The notes beneath the pieces are model-generated. The model worked only from the letters and a program-made list of their open reading frames with translations. It had not been told where the DNA came from and searched no databases. Shown piece by piece: positions 23,777-31,223 of a stretch of 41,817 bases of DNA. Position 1 is the first letter of the stretch. Each line of letters opens with the position of its first letter. The stretch spans positions 1-41,817 of the forward strand of contig CAMUBZ010000009.1 in the NCBI GenBank assembly GCA_947087275.1. Direction: 5' to 3'. The position numbers were made by a program, and so were the translations under genes. Source of the stretch: an uncultured Candidatus Saccharibacteria bacterium. GTDB taxonomy: Bacteria; Patescibacteriota; Saccharimonadia; Saccharimonadales; Saccharimonadaceae.

Positions 23777-24484
23777 CTATCTTTCCGGGGCTTCATCAAT
23801 ACCTAATGCGTCAACCCAGAACTGTACGGTGGGGTCACCAAAACCTCTCAGGTTGTGCCAAATCTGGTCTTTACCCCACAGGCTATTCAGAGTCACCTGC
23901 AGTTTCTGGAAAATCCGGAAACAGAAAAAGAGGTCCTGCCACTCCTTAGCGCCGCTGAAAGTAATCCGGATTTCACCCGTGGTCTCATCGACGTGCTGTC
24001 CGTCCTCATCATGCTTGGTGACCTGAATGTCATACGGAATACGAATACCGCCATACCAATGCGTCAACCCAAACAGCTTCAGCTCCTCCCAGACGCCGTC
24101 GGTGATATCTTCAGTATTGTGCAGAGCGGTCAGATGGTTGAGCAGTTTGTCAATCACGGCCCATTTGTTGGGGTCTTCGCTTTCGAACTTAGCTGTCTGC
24201 AACCCGTCGATAATCAAATGCAAGGCCGTATTGCCGGTAGCGCTGATAGTCGGGCAGAGCCGTAACATCTGCATCTTTACCGGGGCAAAACTGCCACCGC
24301 CCTGATTACTCTCGATGTCCAACTCATAATACGGCTTATCCTCGTCGCTCCGCTGAAACTCAATACAGCACCGCCAACCGTTCGGCAGAATCTTGCGATA
24401 ATCGCAGACCAGATGTTCGATGCCACGCATCACTCTGGTATTCAACTCCGGGGTACACTGAGATTTGTAATTACGTACTTTCAT
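23777..24484 (-). CDS. Hypothetical protein (island)
   Basis: This 235-aa protein begins at ATG 24484 (MKVRNYKSQCTPELN), 10 nt after AGGAGG; a longer frame would include the whole folded leader. There is no signal peptide or membrane helix. Visible blocks are an N-terminal helical part, a strand-rich centre (CCIEFQRSDEDKPYYELDIE), a helical segment (WAVIDKLLNHLTALHN) and a final part rich in W and F (FFCFRIFQKLQVTLNSLWG). Overall the charge is acidic. I do not recognise the family. Its promoter and first leader bases match those of gene 20303-19905. It is divergent from the gene at 24814. Confidence 0.7.
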   Translation of the reverse strand: MKVRNYKSQCTPELNTRVMRGIEHLVCDYRKILPNGWRCCIEFQRSDEDKPYYELDIESNQGGGSFAPVKMQMLRLCPTISATGNTALHLIIDGLQTAKFESEDPNKWAVIDKLLNHLTALHNTEDITDGVWEELKLFGLTHWYGGIRIPYDIQVTKHDEDGQHVDETTGEIRITFSGAKEWQDLFFCFRIFQKLQVTLNSLWGKDQIWHNLRGFGDPTVQFWVDALGIDEAPER

Positions 24485-24654
24485 TTTTGTTTTCCTCCTA
24501 AAAAGAATCTCTGCAGTACACTGCAGGATATAAGCCCACTGTTTACAAACATGCAAAAATAGGCTTATATCCTGCAACGACTTATAGGTTCTCAAGGAGA
24601 AAACTTTATCGTAGTAGGCTATAAAGGTGCTAGATAGGGAAATATCAACCCTAT
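24485..24654 (-). promoter_or_regulatory. Leader of gene 24484 with competing hairpins
   Basis: A perfect 15-bp stem (24576-24562 with 24536-24522) is followed by CTGCAG (24526-24521), which can instead pair with CTGCAG (24516-24511) next to the ribosome site (24500-24495). The two pairings share bases 24522-24526 and exclude each other. A first hairpin ATAGGG/CCCTAT occurs near the 5' end. No known riboswitch class is recognised. Confidence 0.6.
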
Positions 24655-24660
24655 AACTCC

Positions 24661-24689
24661 ATTATAGCACACATACTTAAAAATGTCAA
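24661..24689 (-). promoter_or_regulatory. Consensus promoter of gene 24484-23777
   Basis: On the minus strand TTGACA (24689-24684), a 17-nt spacer and TATAAT (24666-24661) with TGTGC extension. Both hexamers are perfect. Confidence 0.85.
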
Positions 24690-24813
24690 TAGTAAGACAG
24701 TAAAATATTGCAGTTTGACAAAAGTTATGTTAAACTAAAGCTAAAGTTGGTGGGTGTTACCTTAAAAATTGGCTACATTTCACAACTTAATTCTTGGAAG
24801 GGTGGTGTAAACC

Positions 24814-25620
24814 ATGAAAAATGTTATGAACTATGGCAAAGCACGGGGGATGGCGTTGGTCAAGGAGTATTTACCCCAGCTCAATCCGTTCCAATGTATG
24901 GACGTCGTGGGCACGCTGGAAGAGTGGGAACAGGTGAAGGGTCAATATGGCTCAACTATGATCCATCGCATTGACTATCCGATTGGGCATGCGCAGGTTA
25001 GGCAAAATGCCGTACAGGGGACAAATGGCTTAGTTGAGAGTATACCGGAGCTGATTGCAAGAGTGCAAGCGCAGGGTAATTCCGGGGTAGTACTTATCTC
25101 GCAAACCGTTTTTCCGCCCCCGCCTCGCTACTTATATTTGGGAGGCTTTAATATCCTGTTTCGCATGGGAGCAGAGGTTGCATTGGAGTTGGTTGGCAAG
25201 GCCTTTGACGGACATGAGCTGACGCAGGGCTTGGGTTACCATGAGCGCTACGTTATCAACTGGGATGATATTCCGTTTGTGACGTCAAGAGCAGATTTGG
25301 TACGGGAGGGAACCGCAAAGGTATGGACAACAGCGGAAGACTACCAGCACCAACGTCGGGCACGAGTACGATTTTTGGCTGAAGAATGCCACTTTCCATT
25401 GGAGAAAGTTGAAGCAAACGTCCCTGAATCAGTGCCGTTGTTGAATAATGAAGCATTGCGCCTGTTGCTAGAAGACATCGTGATGGAACTGCGCGGGCAG
25501 CAGTCAGTGCTGGAGCACAACGGTCTAACGTTGTTTTGCGTGCAGGGAAATGTTGTGGAACATGAAGGCCAAATTGTAATTCAGCCCTGGGAGATTTTTC
25601 GTCCTGAGCGCTGGTATTAG
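24814..25620 (+). CDS. Hypothetical protein (island)
   Basis: This 268-aa protein has an AAGGGTGG site about 12 nt before the ATG and a TTGACA at 24715-24720 with a poor -10. It has no signal peptide or membrane span. The N-terminal half has an alpha/beta look: helices around ELIARVQAQG, then the strand GVVLISQTVF and PPPPRYLYLGGFN. The C-terminal half holds a helix-rich charged region (ALRLLLEDIVMELRGQQS) and ends with a small beta unit. A glycine-rich LYLGGFNILFRMGAE segment could be a ligand-binding loop, but this is not a recognised motif. The function is unknown. A strong terminator follows. Confidence 0.75.
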   Translation: MKNVMNYGKARGMALVKEYLPQLNPFQCMDVVGTLEEWEQVKGQYGSTMIHRIDYPIGHAQVRQNAVQGTNGLVESIPELIARVQAQGNSGVVLISQTVFPPPPRYLYLGGFNILFRMGAEVALELVGKAFDGHELTQGLGYHERYVINWDDIPFVTSRADLVREGTAKVWTTAEDYQHQRRARVRFLAEECHFPLEKVEANVPESVPLLNNEALRLLLEDIVMELRGQQSVLEHNGLTLFCVQGNVVEHEGQIVIQPWEIFRPERWY

Positions 25621-25634
25621 TTTCAGTAGTACTG

Positions 25635-25668
25635 AAAGGATTCGCCGTCTTTGTTGCGAATCCTTTTT
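25635..25668 (+). terminator. Intrinsic terminator after gene 24814-25620
   Basis: An 11-bp stem AAAGGATTCGC/GCGAATCCTTT is followed by TT. A short palindrome TTTCAGTAGTACTGAAA (25621-25637) overlaps its left side. Confidence 0.85.
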
Positions 25669-25719
25669 CACTCCCTACATAGCCACATCACTACGTTCTA
25701 TGGTATGGACGTCGTCTCG

Positions 25720-25755
25720 AAAGTAAAAGAACAAGTTCACTTGTTCTTTTACTTT
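25720..25755. repeat. Perfect 17-bp inverted repeat next to lectin cassette 4
   Basis: Arms 25720-25736 and 25739-25755 surround the 2-nt loop TC. It ends 9 nt from the cassette's stop. The sequence equals the repeat at 20618-20653, except that the loop is its reverse complement. Confidence 0.9.
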
Positions 25756-25764
25756 ACTCAATTC

Positions 25765-25983
25765 CTACATACCTAATACAGTACTAAGGCAGCGGAGGGG
25801 GAAACCATAGAAACGACTGTCTTCTGCTGAGGGCAAGTTGATATTTATTTTGACATATAGGTTATAAGCAAGGGGCTGAGATGCCCCATATGACGACCAA
25901 CCCAATATGTTTTGTGCACCATTCCAAAATACATTACTTGTTCTTCCATTAGAACCAGTCAAATCCATAGTCCCGCTGCGCAC
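25765..25983 (-). pseudogene. Lectin-like C-terminal cassette 4 (5'-truncated)
   Basis: The minus strand encodes VRSGTMDLTGSNG, then GWSSYGASQPLAYNLYV and a terminal GFPLRCLSTVLGM-stop. The start block is at 25983-25972 and the 44-bp end block at 25763-25806, as in cassettes 1 and 3. It lies directly downstream of the tRNA-Pro terminator. The middle differs strongly from all other copies and is slightly longer, while the frame is kept. No upstream domain is present, so on its own it cannot encode a displayed protein. Confidence 0.7.
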
Positions 25984-26004
25984 GCAAGAGAAAACCATTT
26001 CAAC

Positions 26005-26031
26005 AAAATAAGCCTCCAGGAGGCTTATTTT
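26005..26031 (-). terminator. Terminator of tRNA-Pro
   Basis: The 12-bp near-perfect palindrome around AAGCCTCC/GGAGGCTT is flanked by A- and T-runs, 15 nt downstream of the minus-strand tRNA. Confidence 0.85.
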
Positions 26032-26046
26032 ACATACAGAATCTTG

Positions 26047-26122
26047 TGGTCAGGGTGATGAGATTTGAACTCACGACCTCGCAGTCCCGAACCGCGCGCG
26101 CTACCAACTGCGCCACACCCTG
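26047..26122 (-). tRNA. tRNA-Pro (anticodon CGG)
   Basis: The minus strand folds as a full cloverleaf. The acceptor CAGGGTG/CACCCTG has discriminator A and an encoded CCA. The D-arm is GCGCAGTTGGTAGCGC, the anticodon loop TTCGGGA (anticodon CGG), and the T-arm contains GTTCAAATC. Overall similarity to bacterial tRNA-Pro is clear. The first pair is C1-G72, as usual for tRNA-Pro. Confidence 0.93.
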
Positions 26123-26146
26123 CCAGGCCACTCTAGACTCAATCTT

Positions 26147-26152
26147 ATTTTA
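26147..26152 (-). promoter_or_regulatory. -10 box of tRNA-Pro
   Basis: On the minus strand TGTGGTAAAAT is an extended -10, 24 nt before the mature tRNA 5' end. Confidence 0.5.
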
Positions 26153-26172
26153 CCACAAAACCTCACGCGTGC

Positions 26173-26178
26173 TATAAT
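26173..26178 (+). promoter_or_regulatory. -10 box of the DsbA-like gene
   Basis: CGTGCTATAAT ends 7 nt before the ATG at 26186; leaderless start predicted. Confidence 0.65.
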
Positions 26179-26185
26179 AATAACT

Positions 26186-26962
26186 ATGAACAAGCGAACG
26201 GGAATTATTATAGCAATTATTATTTTAGTCTTCGGTGGGTTGATCGGGATTTCAATCTTGCAACGCCAACAGGAACCCAAATCCACAAGTTCTAGCGCAA
26301 TCACGGTGCCGGCCCTTGATGCAATCGAGACTTTGTCGGGCAAAATCAACTACGATAATTATAATTTGGCCAAGATTATTCCTGCCAATGATGATTCAGG
26401 GAACTTGCCAGAGAACATTAAGGGAAACTCTAAAGCGCGTGTTGTTTTGTATGAATACGCTGACTACCAGTGCGAGCACTGCGCTGCAATGAACCCGTAT
26501 CTCAACGAGATTCTGTCGGAATATGGCGACCAAGTGGCGCTTGTATTCCGCACCTACATTATGTCCTACCACACTCATGGCGTCATCACGGCGGCTGCCG
26601 CTAACGCCGCTGCACTTCAAGGCTACTGGGCAGAAATGAAGGACATCCTCTTCGCTAACCAGAATGAATGGTATCATGCTACCGAAGCCGAAATGTCAGA
26701 CTATCTCGACCAATACTTTATGACGGCTAGCGATGGTAAGGGCGACTTGGAGAAATTCCATGCCGACATGCAGAGTGATGCCGTGGCGCAAAAGATTGCT
26801 TTTGATATGGGATTATCTGAAAAGGCTGACCTACAGTGGACGCCATCTATCTATGTTGAGGATAAGTTTATTAGTCAAAAAGAAGTCAACGGTACATACA
26901 ACGACTTCATGCAGGCGATTCGTGACGAAATCGACGCTCGTCTCCAGGCGACAGCTAAGTAA
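26186..26962 (+). CDS. Membrane-anchored DsbA-like thiol oxidoreductase
   Basis: This 258-aa protein has an N-terminal membrane anchor (about 7-25). A Ser-rich linker is followed by a thioredoxin-fold domain of the DsbA/Thioredoxin_4 type. The active site is CEHC (Cys 96 and Cys 99) in the context YEYADYQCEHCAAM. A helical insertion and the cis-proline region WTPSIYV near the C-terminus complete the fold. It probably introduces or repairs disulfide bonds in exported proteins, which fits the Cys-rich pilins and the secreted proteins encoded nearby. It has its own -10 box adjoining the start. Confidence 0.92.
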   Translation: MNKRTGIIIAIIILVFGGLIGISILQRQQEPKSTSSSAITVPALDAIETLSGKINYDNYNLAKIIPANDDSGNLPENIKGNSKARVVLYEYADYQCEHCAAMNPYLNEILSEYGDQVALVFRTYIMSYHTHGVITAAAANAAALQGYWAEMKDILFANQNEWYHATEAEMSDYLDQYFMTASDGKGDLEKFHADMQSDAVAQKIAFDMGLSEKADLQWTPSIYVEDKFISQKEVNGTYNDFMQAIRDEIDARLQATAK

Positions 26963-26991
26963 CACCTCTGGTTTATCTGTCGGTTGCGTGC

Positions 26992-26997
26992 TATAAT
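26992..26997 (+). promoter_or_regulatory. -10 box of the UvrD/PcrA gene
   Basis: GCGTGCTATAAT ends 6 nt before the ATG at 27004; leaderless start predicted. Confidence 0.65.
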
Positions 26998-27003
26998 GAG
27001 AGA

Positions 27004-29286
27004 ATGGACGCAATTCTAGGAGGTTTGAATCCGGCGCAGCGCGAGGCGGTTGAGACATTGACTGGCCCAGTGTTGGTTTTGGCTGGCGCTGGCTCCGGTA
27101 AAACCAAAGTTCTGACCCACCGCATTGCTAACTTGATTGCTCATGGCACGCGCCCCGACCAAATTCTGGCCGTGACATTTACTAACAAGGCCGCCAACGA
27201 GATGCGCCAGCGTCTTTGGAACTTGCTCGAGCGTCAGCGTGAGGACGCGACTGGCCGCCAAGATTTGGAAGAAGCGTATACGCGTGACTTTTCACCTGCT
27301 TTGGCAACTATGAAGCCTGACTTCCAGGGCGGGCGCGGGTCCGATTCTTTAGATGAGGAGAGCGCACCCCAAGTTGCAAGAGCAGGCGAAAAGTCACGTA
27401 TGAATGCGCCTCGTTCATTTATGCCTTACATGGGCACCTTTCACGGTATCTGTGTGCGATTGTTGCGCATTGAGCATGCTGCCGCGGGGATTTCCCGTAA
27501 TTTTACGATTTATGATTCGGATGACCAGCTTACTCTGATCCGTCGCCTGCTTCGCGAAATGAAACTCACCAAAGACAAGAGTTTCACCGCCAAAAGTGTC
27601 CATGCGCAGATTTCACATTGGCAGACGGTTGGCACAACTCCAGCCGAAGCGCGCAAAGAGGCTTTTTATCCCAACCAGAAGCAAGCCGCAGAAGTTTTTG
27701 CCCGCTACAATCAAGAAAAACAAGCGGCTGACGCCCTAGACTTTGACGATCTTTTACTCAAGACAGCCGATTTATTACAGCACAGCGCTGAAGTGCGCCA
27801 GAAGTGGCAACGGCGTTTTCGCCATATTTTGATTGACGAGTATCAGGACACTAACGCCGTGCAGTATCGTTTAATCAAATACCTCGTTAACGAGGAACGC
27901 AATATTTGTGTCGTAGGCGACGATTGGCAGTCAATTTATTCGTGGCGGGGTGCCGATTTCACCAATATCCTCAACTTTGAGCGCGATTTTCCGGGTGCCA
28001 AGGTTATCAAACTTGAGCAAAACTACCGCAGCACTGGCAATATTTTGGCCGCTTCGCAGCAAATCATCAATCAAAACAAAACCCGCACCAGCAAAACCCT
28101 CTTCACCGAAGCCGGAAAAGGTGACCCAATCACAGTTGAAGGCCTCATGGATGAGGCTGGCGAGGCCAATTATGTTGCGCGCCAGATTATGCGCATGAAG
28201 CCGGGTCGCAATTTTAGCGATTTCGCTATTCTTTACCGCACCAACGCTCAGTCATATGCCTTTGAAAAGGCGTTTATGGCGCTCCGTATTCCCTATAAAA
28301 TCATCGGTGGCGTCCGGTTTTATGACCGCAAAGAGGTTAAAGACGTGCTCGCAATCCTCAAGTTATTGGTGAACCCGCGTGACCGCGTGAGTCTTGAGCG
28401 CCTCGCCAAGAACGTTTTGCCCGGAGTTGGGGCCTCGTCGGTCGAAAAAGTTTTTAGTTTTTTTGACGCCAACCCTGATATGACCTTACGTCAGGCGGCC
28501 GAAGTCTTGAGCGCACGGGCCAAAGTTTCTCTGTTGCGCGTGGCCAACTTTATCGAGCAATACCAAGAACGTACACAGGAGACCGATTTGACCGAGGTCC
28601 TTGGCGCCGCTGGTGCCGAAATCATGGCTGGCGCCACTGCCCTAGTTTCGCCAGAAGAAATCGTCGAGCAGGCAGTGAAGTATTTTGACTTTTCCCATTT
28701 GGTACATAGCGAGACTCCCGAGGGCTCCGAGCGTATGCAAAACTTGGAGGTTTTGGCCAGCAACGCCAGCGCTTACGCTTCAATTGACGAATTTTTGGCG
28801 GATGCCGCTTTGCTCAGTTCGGCTGACGAGAGCACCGACAAGAATTCCGTCTCTTTGATGACTTTGCATGCCGCCAAGGGACTCGAATTCCCAGTAGTCT
28901 TTATCGTTGGGCTCGAGGAAGGACTTTTCCCGAGTAGTCGCGCTGGTGAGTCTGAAGAAGAGCTAGAAGAAGAACGTCGCCTGGCCTACGTTGGTATGAC
29001 GCGCGCCATGAAAGATCTCTTCCTCACTTTTGCCAGTTCTCGCTATGCTTTTGGTGGCCGCACTTACAACGCCCCTTCGCAGTTTTTGTTAGAGTTGGGT
29101 TATAACCCCTATGGCTCAGGCGGTTTTGGCGAGTCGGGTGCGTTTGATGTTGAAATTAGTAATGTTGACGCTGGGGCGCCAGGCGTTTTTGGTGGCGACC
29201 CAGACGGGGAATTTGGTGGTTTCAATAGTGATTTGGGCTCCGATTTTGATCCCTTCCCCGATGATGTCCCAGTTTTTGAGGGGTAG
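27004..29286 (+). CDS. UvrD/PcrA-type superfamily 1 DNA helicase
   Basis: This 760-aa 3'-5' helicase of the UvrD/Rep/PcrA group acts in repair and replication restart. Motifs in order are Q-motif LNPAQREAV, Walker A GAGSGKT, Ia TFTNKAANEMR, II DEYQDTN, III GDDWQSIYSWRGAD, IV QNYRSTGNI, V LMTLHAAKGLEFPVVF and VI VGMTRAM. Between motif Ia and PYMGTFHGIC there is an insertion of about 45 residues (about 91-136, including DEESAPQVARAGEKSRMNAP) that UvrD proteins lack. It is encoded by a large palindrome. The C-terminus is a Gly/Asp/Phe-rich acidic tail of about 50 residues, probably disordered and perhaps a docking peptide. Confidence 0.95.
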   Translation: MDAILGGLNPAQREAVETLTGPVLVLAGAGSGKTKVLTHRIANLIAHGTRPDQILAVTFTNKAANEMRQRLWNLLERQREDATGRQDLEEAYTRDFSPALATMKPDFQGGRGSDSLDEESAPQVARAGEKSRMNAPRSFMPYMGTFHGICVRLLRIEHAAAGISRNFTIYDSDDQLTLIRRLLREMKLTKDKSFTAKSVHAQISHWQTVGTTPAEARKEAFYPNQKQAAEVFARYNQEKQAADALDFDDLLLKTADLLQHSAEVRQKWQRRFRHILIDEYQDTNAVQYRLIKYLVNEERNICVVGDDWQSIYSWRGADFTNILNFERDFPGAKVIKLEQNYRSTGNILAASQQIINQNKTRTSKTLFTEAGKGDPITVEGLMDEAGEANYVARQIMRMKPGRNFSDFAILYRTNAQSYAFEKAFMALRIPYKIIGGVRFYDRKEVKDVLAILKLLVNPRDRVSLERLAKNVLPGVGASSVEKVFSFFDANPDMTLRQAAEVLSARAKVSLLRVANFIEQYQERTQETDLTEVLGAAGAEIMAGATALVSPEEIVEQAVKYFDFSHLVHSETPEGSERMQNLEVLASNASAYASIDEFLADAALLSSADESTDKNSVSLMTLHAAKGLEFPVVFIVGLEEGLFPSSRAGESEEELEEERRLAYVGMTRAMKDLFLTFASSRYAFGGRTYNAPSQFLLELGYNPYGSGGFGESGAFDVEISNVDAGAPGVFGGDPDGEFGGFNSDLGSDFDPFPDDVPVFEG
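27275..27400 (+). repeat. In-frame palindromic element in the uvrD gene
   Basis: Left arm 27275-27309 and right arm 27371-27400 are inverted repeats with only a few mismatches (shared blocks GTGACTTTTC, CCTGCT and GCAACT). The centre holds GATTCTTTAGATGAGGAGAGC, split here as GATTCTTT and AGATGAGGAGAGC. That matches the alaS element in part and, further on, the tatD/pheT core at GAGGA-AGC, GCAGGCG and GCGCCTCG. The frame stays open. Confidence 0.85.
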
Positions 29287-29300
29287 TAAGCATAAAGGGC

Positions 29301-29329
29301 TTGACAGATAACGTAATCTTTGCTATAAT
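29301..29329 (+). promoter_or_regulatory. Perfect consensus promoter of gene 29339-30367
   Basis: TTGACA (29301-29306), a 17-nt spacer and TATAAT (29324-29329). The -10 ends 9 nt before the ATG. Confidence 0.88.
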
Positions 29330-29338
29330 AGAGGTGCA

Positions 29339-30367
29339 ATGATAAAATTGCAATCAAAAATCAGAGATTTTTGCTGTTTAGCACTGATTCTGCTAATTGG
29401 CGTGTTTTTGGCGGCCAGTTATTTCTTGCGGCCTAGCGTGGTCTTTGCAGATGACGAAGCCTCTGATGATACGATGCATTTTGTCACAATCTATGATGAC
29501 GGGGATTATCTTACGGTCAAAACGGCAGCTAATACCGTTCGGGAAGTCCTTGAGCGTGCCGAGATTGCCGTCAATGACTCAGATTTGGTAGAACCGGCGT
29601 TAGATTCGGAAATTAACAGTGACGATTATAATGTAAACATTTATCGTGCACGGCCAGCTTTAGTGATTGACGGTATGAACCGACGCTATGTCATGACCGC
29701 GAGTTATGACCCTAAGACCATCGTGCGTGAAGCTGGGTTGACAGTCTATGATGGCGATCAAATCACCACTGAAGTAAATCAAAACTTCTTAGAAGCCGGG
29801 GCGGTGTCGACATATCGTGTCGAGCGCAATGGTGGTCGTACTCTGACTATTGAAGAATCTCTACCTTATCCCACAGAGACGCATTATGACTATAATCTCG
29901 CCAAAGGCGAGCGCCAATTGGAGCAGGCCGGAGAGGATGGTCGCCGTTTGAGTGTTTATGAGGTTAAATTTGAAGATAACATTGAAGTATCGCGTGAACT
30001 GATTTCGGAAGAAGTGGTGGTCGAGCCAGTTCCAGAAATTGTGACGGTTGGCGCCAAGATCTCGGTGCCCCCTGCGCAGGAGACTTGCCTTGGCTGGTTG
30101 CGCGAAGTCGGCGTCCCAGAAGAGGACTTAGAGGCGGCACTTTATATCATTTACCACGAGTCAAGTTGTCGCGTTGACGCTGAAAACCCCAGTTCCGGCG
30201 CTTACGGTATTCCTCAGGCGTTACCAGGCAACAAGATGGCCTCAGCGGGTGATGACTGGCGGACAAATCCTTTGACGCAGCTCAGATGGATGGATGATTA
30301 TGTCCGGCGCCGTTACGGCAGTTGGCAGGGAGCACTAGAGTTTAAGAAAACTAAGGGTTGGTATTAG
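29339..30367 (+). CDS. DUF348/G5 cell-wall protein with lysozyme-like domain (Rpf/YabE type)
   Basis: This 342-aa protein has a signal/anchor helix (about 12-36, ending VVFA). Two ubiquitin-like DUF348 repeats follow (about 45-90 with VREVLERAEIAVNDSD, and about 110-155 with IVREAGLTVYDGD). A G5-like beta segment (about 160-245) and a C-terminal lysozyme-fold domain (about 255-342: LYIIYHESSCRVDAENPSSG, AYGIPQALPG, W-rich end) complete it. The Glu in YHES is the likely catalytic acid. Proteins of this layout cleave peptidoglycan and wake or remodel cells (Rpf/YabE families). It has the best promoter of the window and is followed by rsmA with overlapping stop/start, so the two are co-transcribed. 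Confidence 0.9.
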   Translation: MIKLQSKIRDFCCLALILLIGVFLAASYFLRPSVVFADDEASDDTMHFVTIYDDGDYLTVKTAANTVREVLERAEIAVNDSDLVEPALDSEINSDDYNVNIYRARPALVIDGMNRRYVMTASYDPKTIVREAGLTVYDGDQITTEVNQNFLEAGAVSTYRVERNGGRTLTIEESLPYPTETHYDYNLAKGERQLEQAGEDGRRLSVYEVKFEDNIEVSRELISEEVVVEPVPEIVTVGAKISVPPAQETCLGWLREVGVPEEDLEAALYIIYHESSCRVDAENPSSGAYGIPQALPGNKMASAGDDWRTNPLTQLRWMDDYVRRRYGSWQGALEFKKTKGWY

Positions 30368-31131
30368 TGAAAAATAACAAATCCCTCGGCCAGCATTGGC
30401 TCAAGAATCGGGAGATTTTGGACGAAATTGCTGATTTGGCACGTGCTGACATGCCGGATGATACAATTTGTTTGGAGATTGGACCGGGACTAGGGACGCT
30501 CACTTCTAGCCTGCTACGTCGCTTTTCGCAGGTAATTGCCGTAGAATATGATGAACAATTAGCTAAAAATCTACCGAAATCTTTTCCTGGCAAAAACTTG
30601 CAAGTGGTGCATGGCGATATTTTACAGACCGACATCGCTAGTTTGGTCAAGGAGAAACCCTACGTTGCGGTGGGGAACATTCCGTATTATATTACTTCGC
30701 CGATTGTGCGCACTTTACTAACGGCGCAGCCATTACCGCAGCGGGTTGTGCTTTTGATGCAGAAAGAGGTTGCAGAACGGATCGCCGCTGAACCGGGGAG
30801 TCATAGTTTACTCTCGCTGTTTGTGCAAAATCAAGCCGAAGTCGAACTTGGCCCTGTGGTGAAAGCGGCTGAGTTTACGCCGCCACCCAAGGTAGATAGT
30901 CAGGTGATTATCTTAAATCCTTTGGCGGAACCACAAATCCCAGCGAGCGCATTGGTGCTGGCGAGCCGTGGCTTTGCTAATCCACGCAAGAAATTGAGCG
31001 CCAACTTGGCTGACCAAGCGCACACTAAGGCCGAATGGGAACAAATTTTGCAAAAATGTAGCATTAATCCCGCAGCACGGGCGCAAGATTTGGACTTGTG
31101 GGATTGGCAAGAACTTAGCCAATTTTGTTAA
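30367..31131 (+). CDS. rsmA: 16S rRNA dimethyladenosine transferase RsmA (KsgA)
   Basis: This 254-aa protein starts at GTG 30367, overlapping the previous stop (TAGTG). A TTG 9 nt upstream is possible but less likely. SAM-methyltransferase motifs are EIGPGLGTLT (motif I), AVEYDEQL (II), HGDILQTD (III) and the catalytic NIPYYIT (IV). The N-terminal KSLGQHWL is the family signature. It dimethylates the two adjacent adenines near the 3' end of 16S rRNA during 30S maturation. Size is normal. The pairing of rsmA with a YabE-like gene is also common in Firmicutes and Actinobacteria. Confidence 0.96.
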   Translation: MKNNKSLGQHWLKNREILDEIADLARADMPDDTICLEIGPGLGTLTSSLLRRFSQVIAVEYDEQLAKNLPKSFPGKNLQVVHGDILQTDIASLVKEKPYVAVGNIPYYITSPIVRTLLTAQPLPQRVVLLMQKEVAERIAAEPGSHSLLSLFVQNQAEVELGPVVKAAEFTPPPKVDSQVIILNPLAEPQIPASALVLASRGFANPRKKLSANLADQAHTKAEWEQILQKCSINPAARAQDLDLWDWQELSQFC

Positions 31132-31137
31132 AAAGTC

Positions 31138-31166
31138 TTGATAAATCTAAGCATAAGCGTTAAAAT
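31138..31166 (+). promoter_or_regulatory. Promoter of gene 31224-32270
   Basis: TTGATA (31138-31143), a 17-nt spacer and TAAAAT (31161-31166). The leader is about 50 nt with GGGAGG (31213-31218), so this gene uses a Shine-Dalgarno site. Confidence 0.7.
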
Positions 31167-31223
31167 AGTAACAAATTGTATTAACATAATGCACAGGAAA
31201 ACAGGCAAAAAAAGGGAGGCAAA

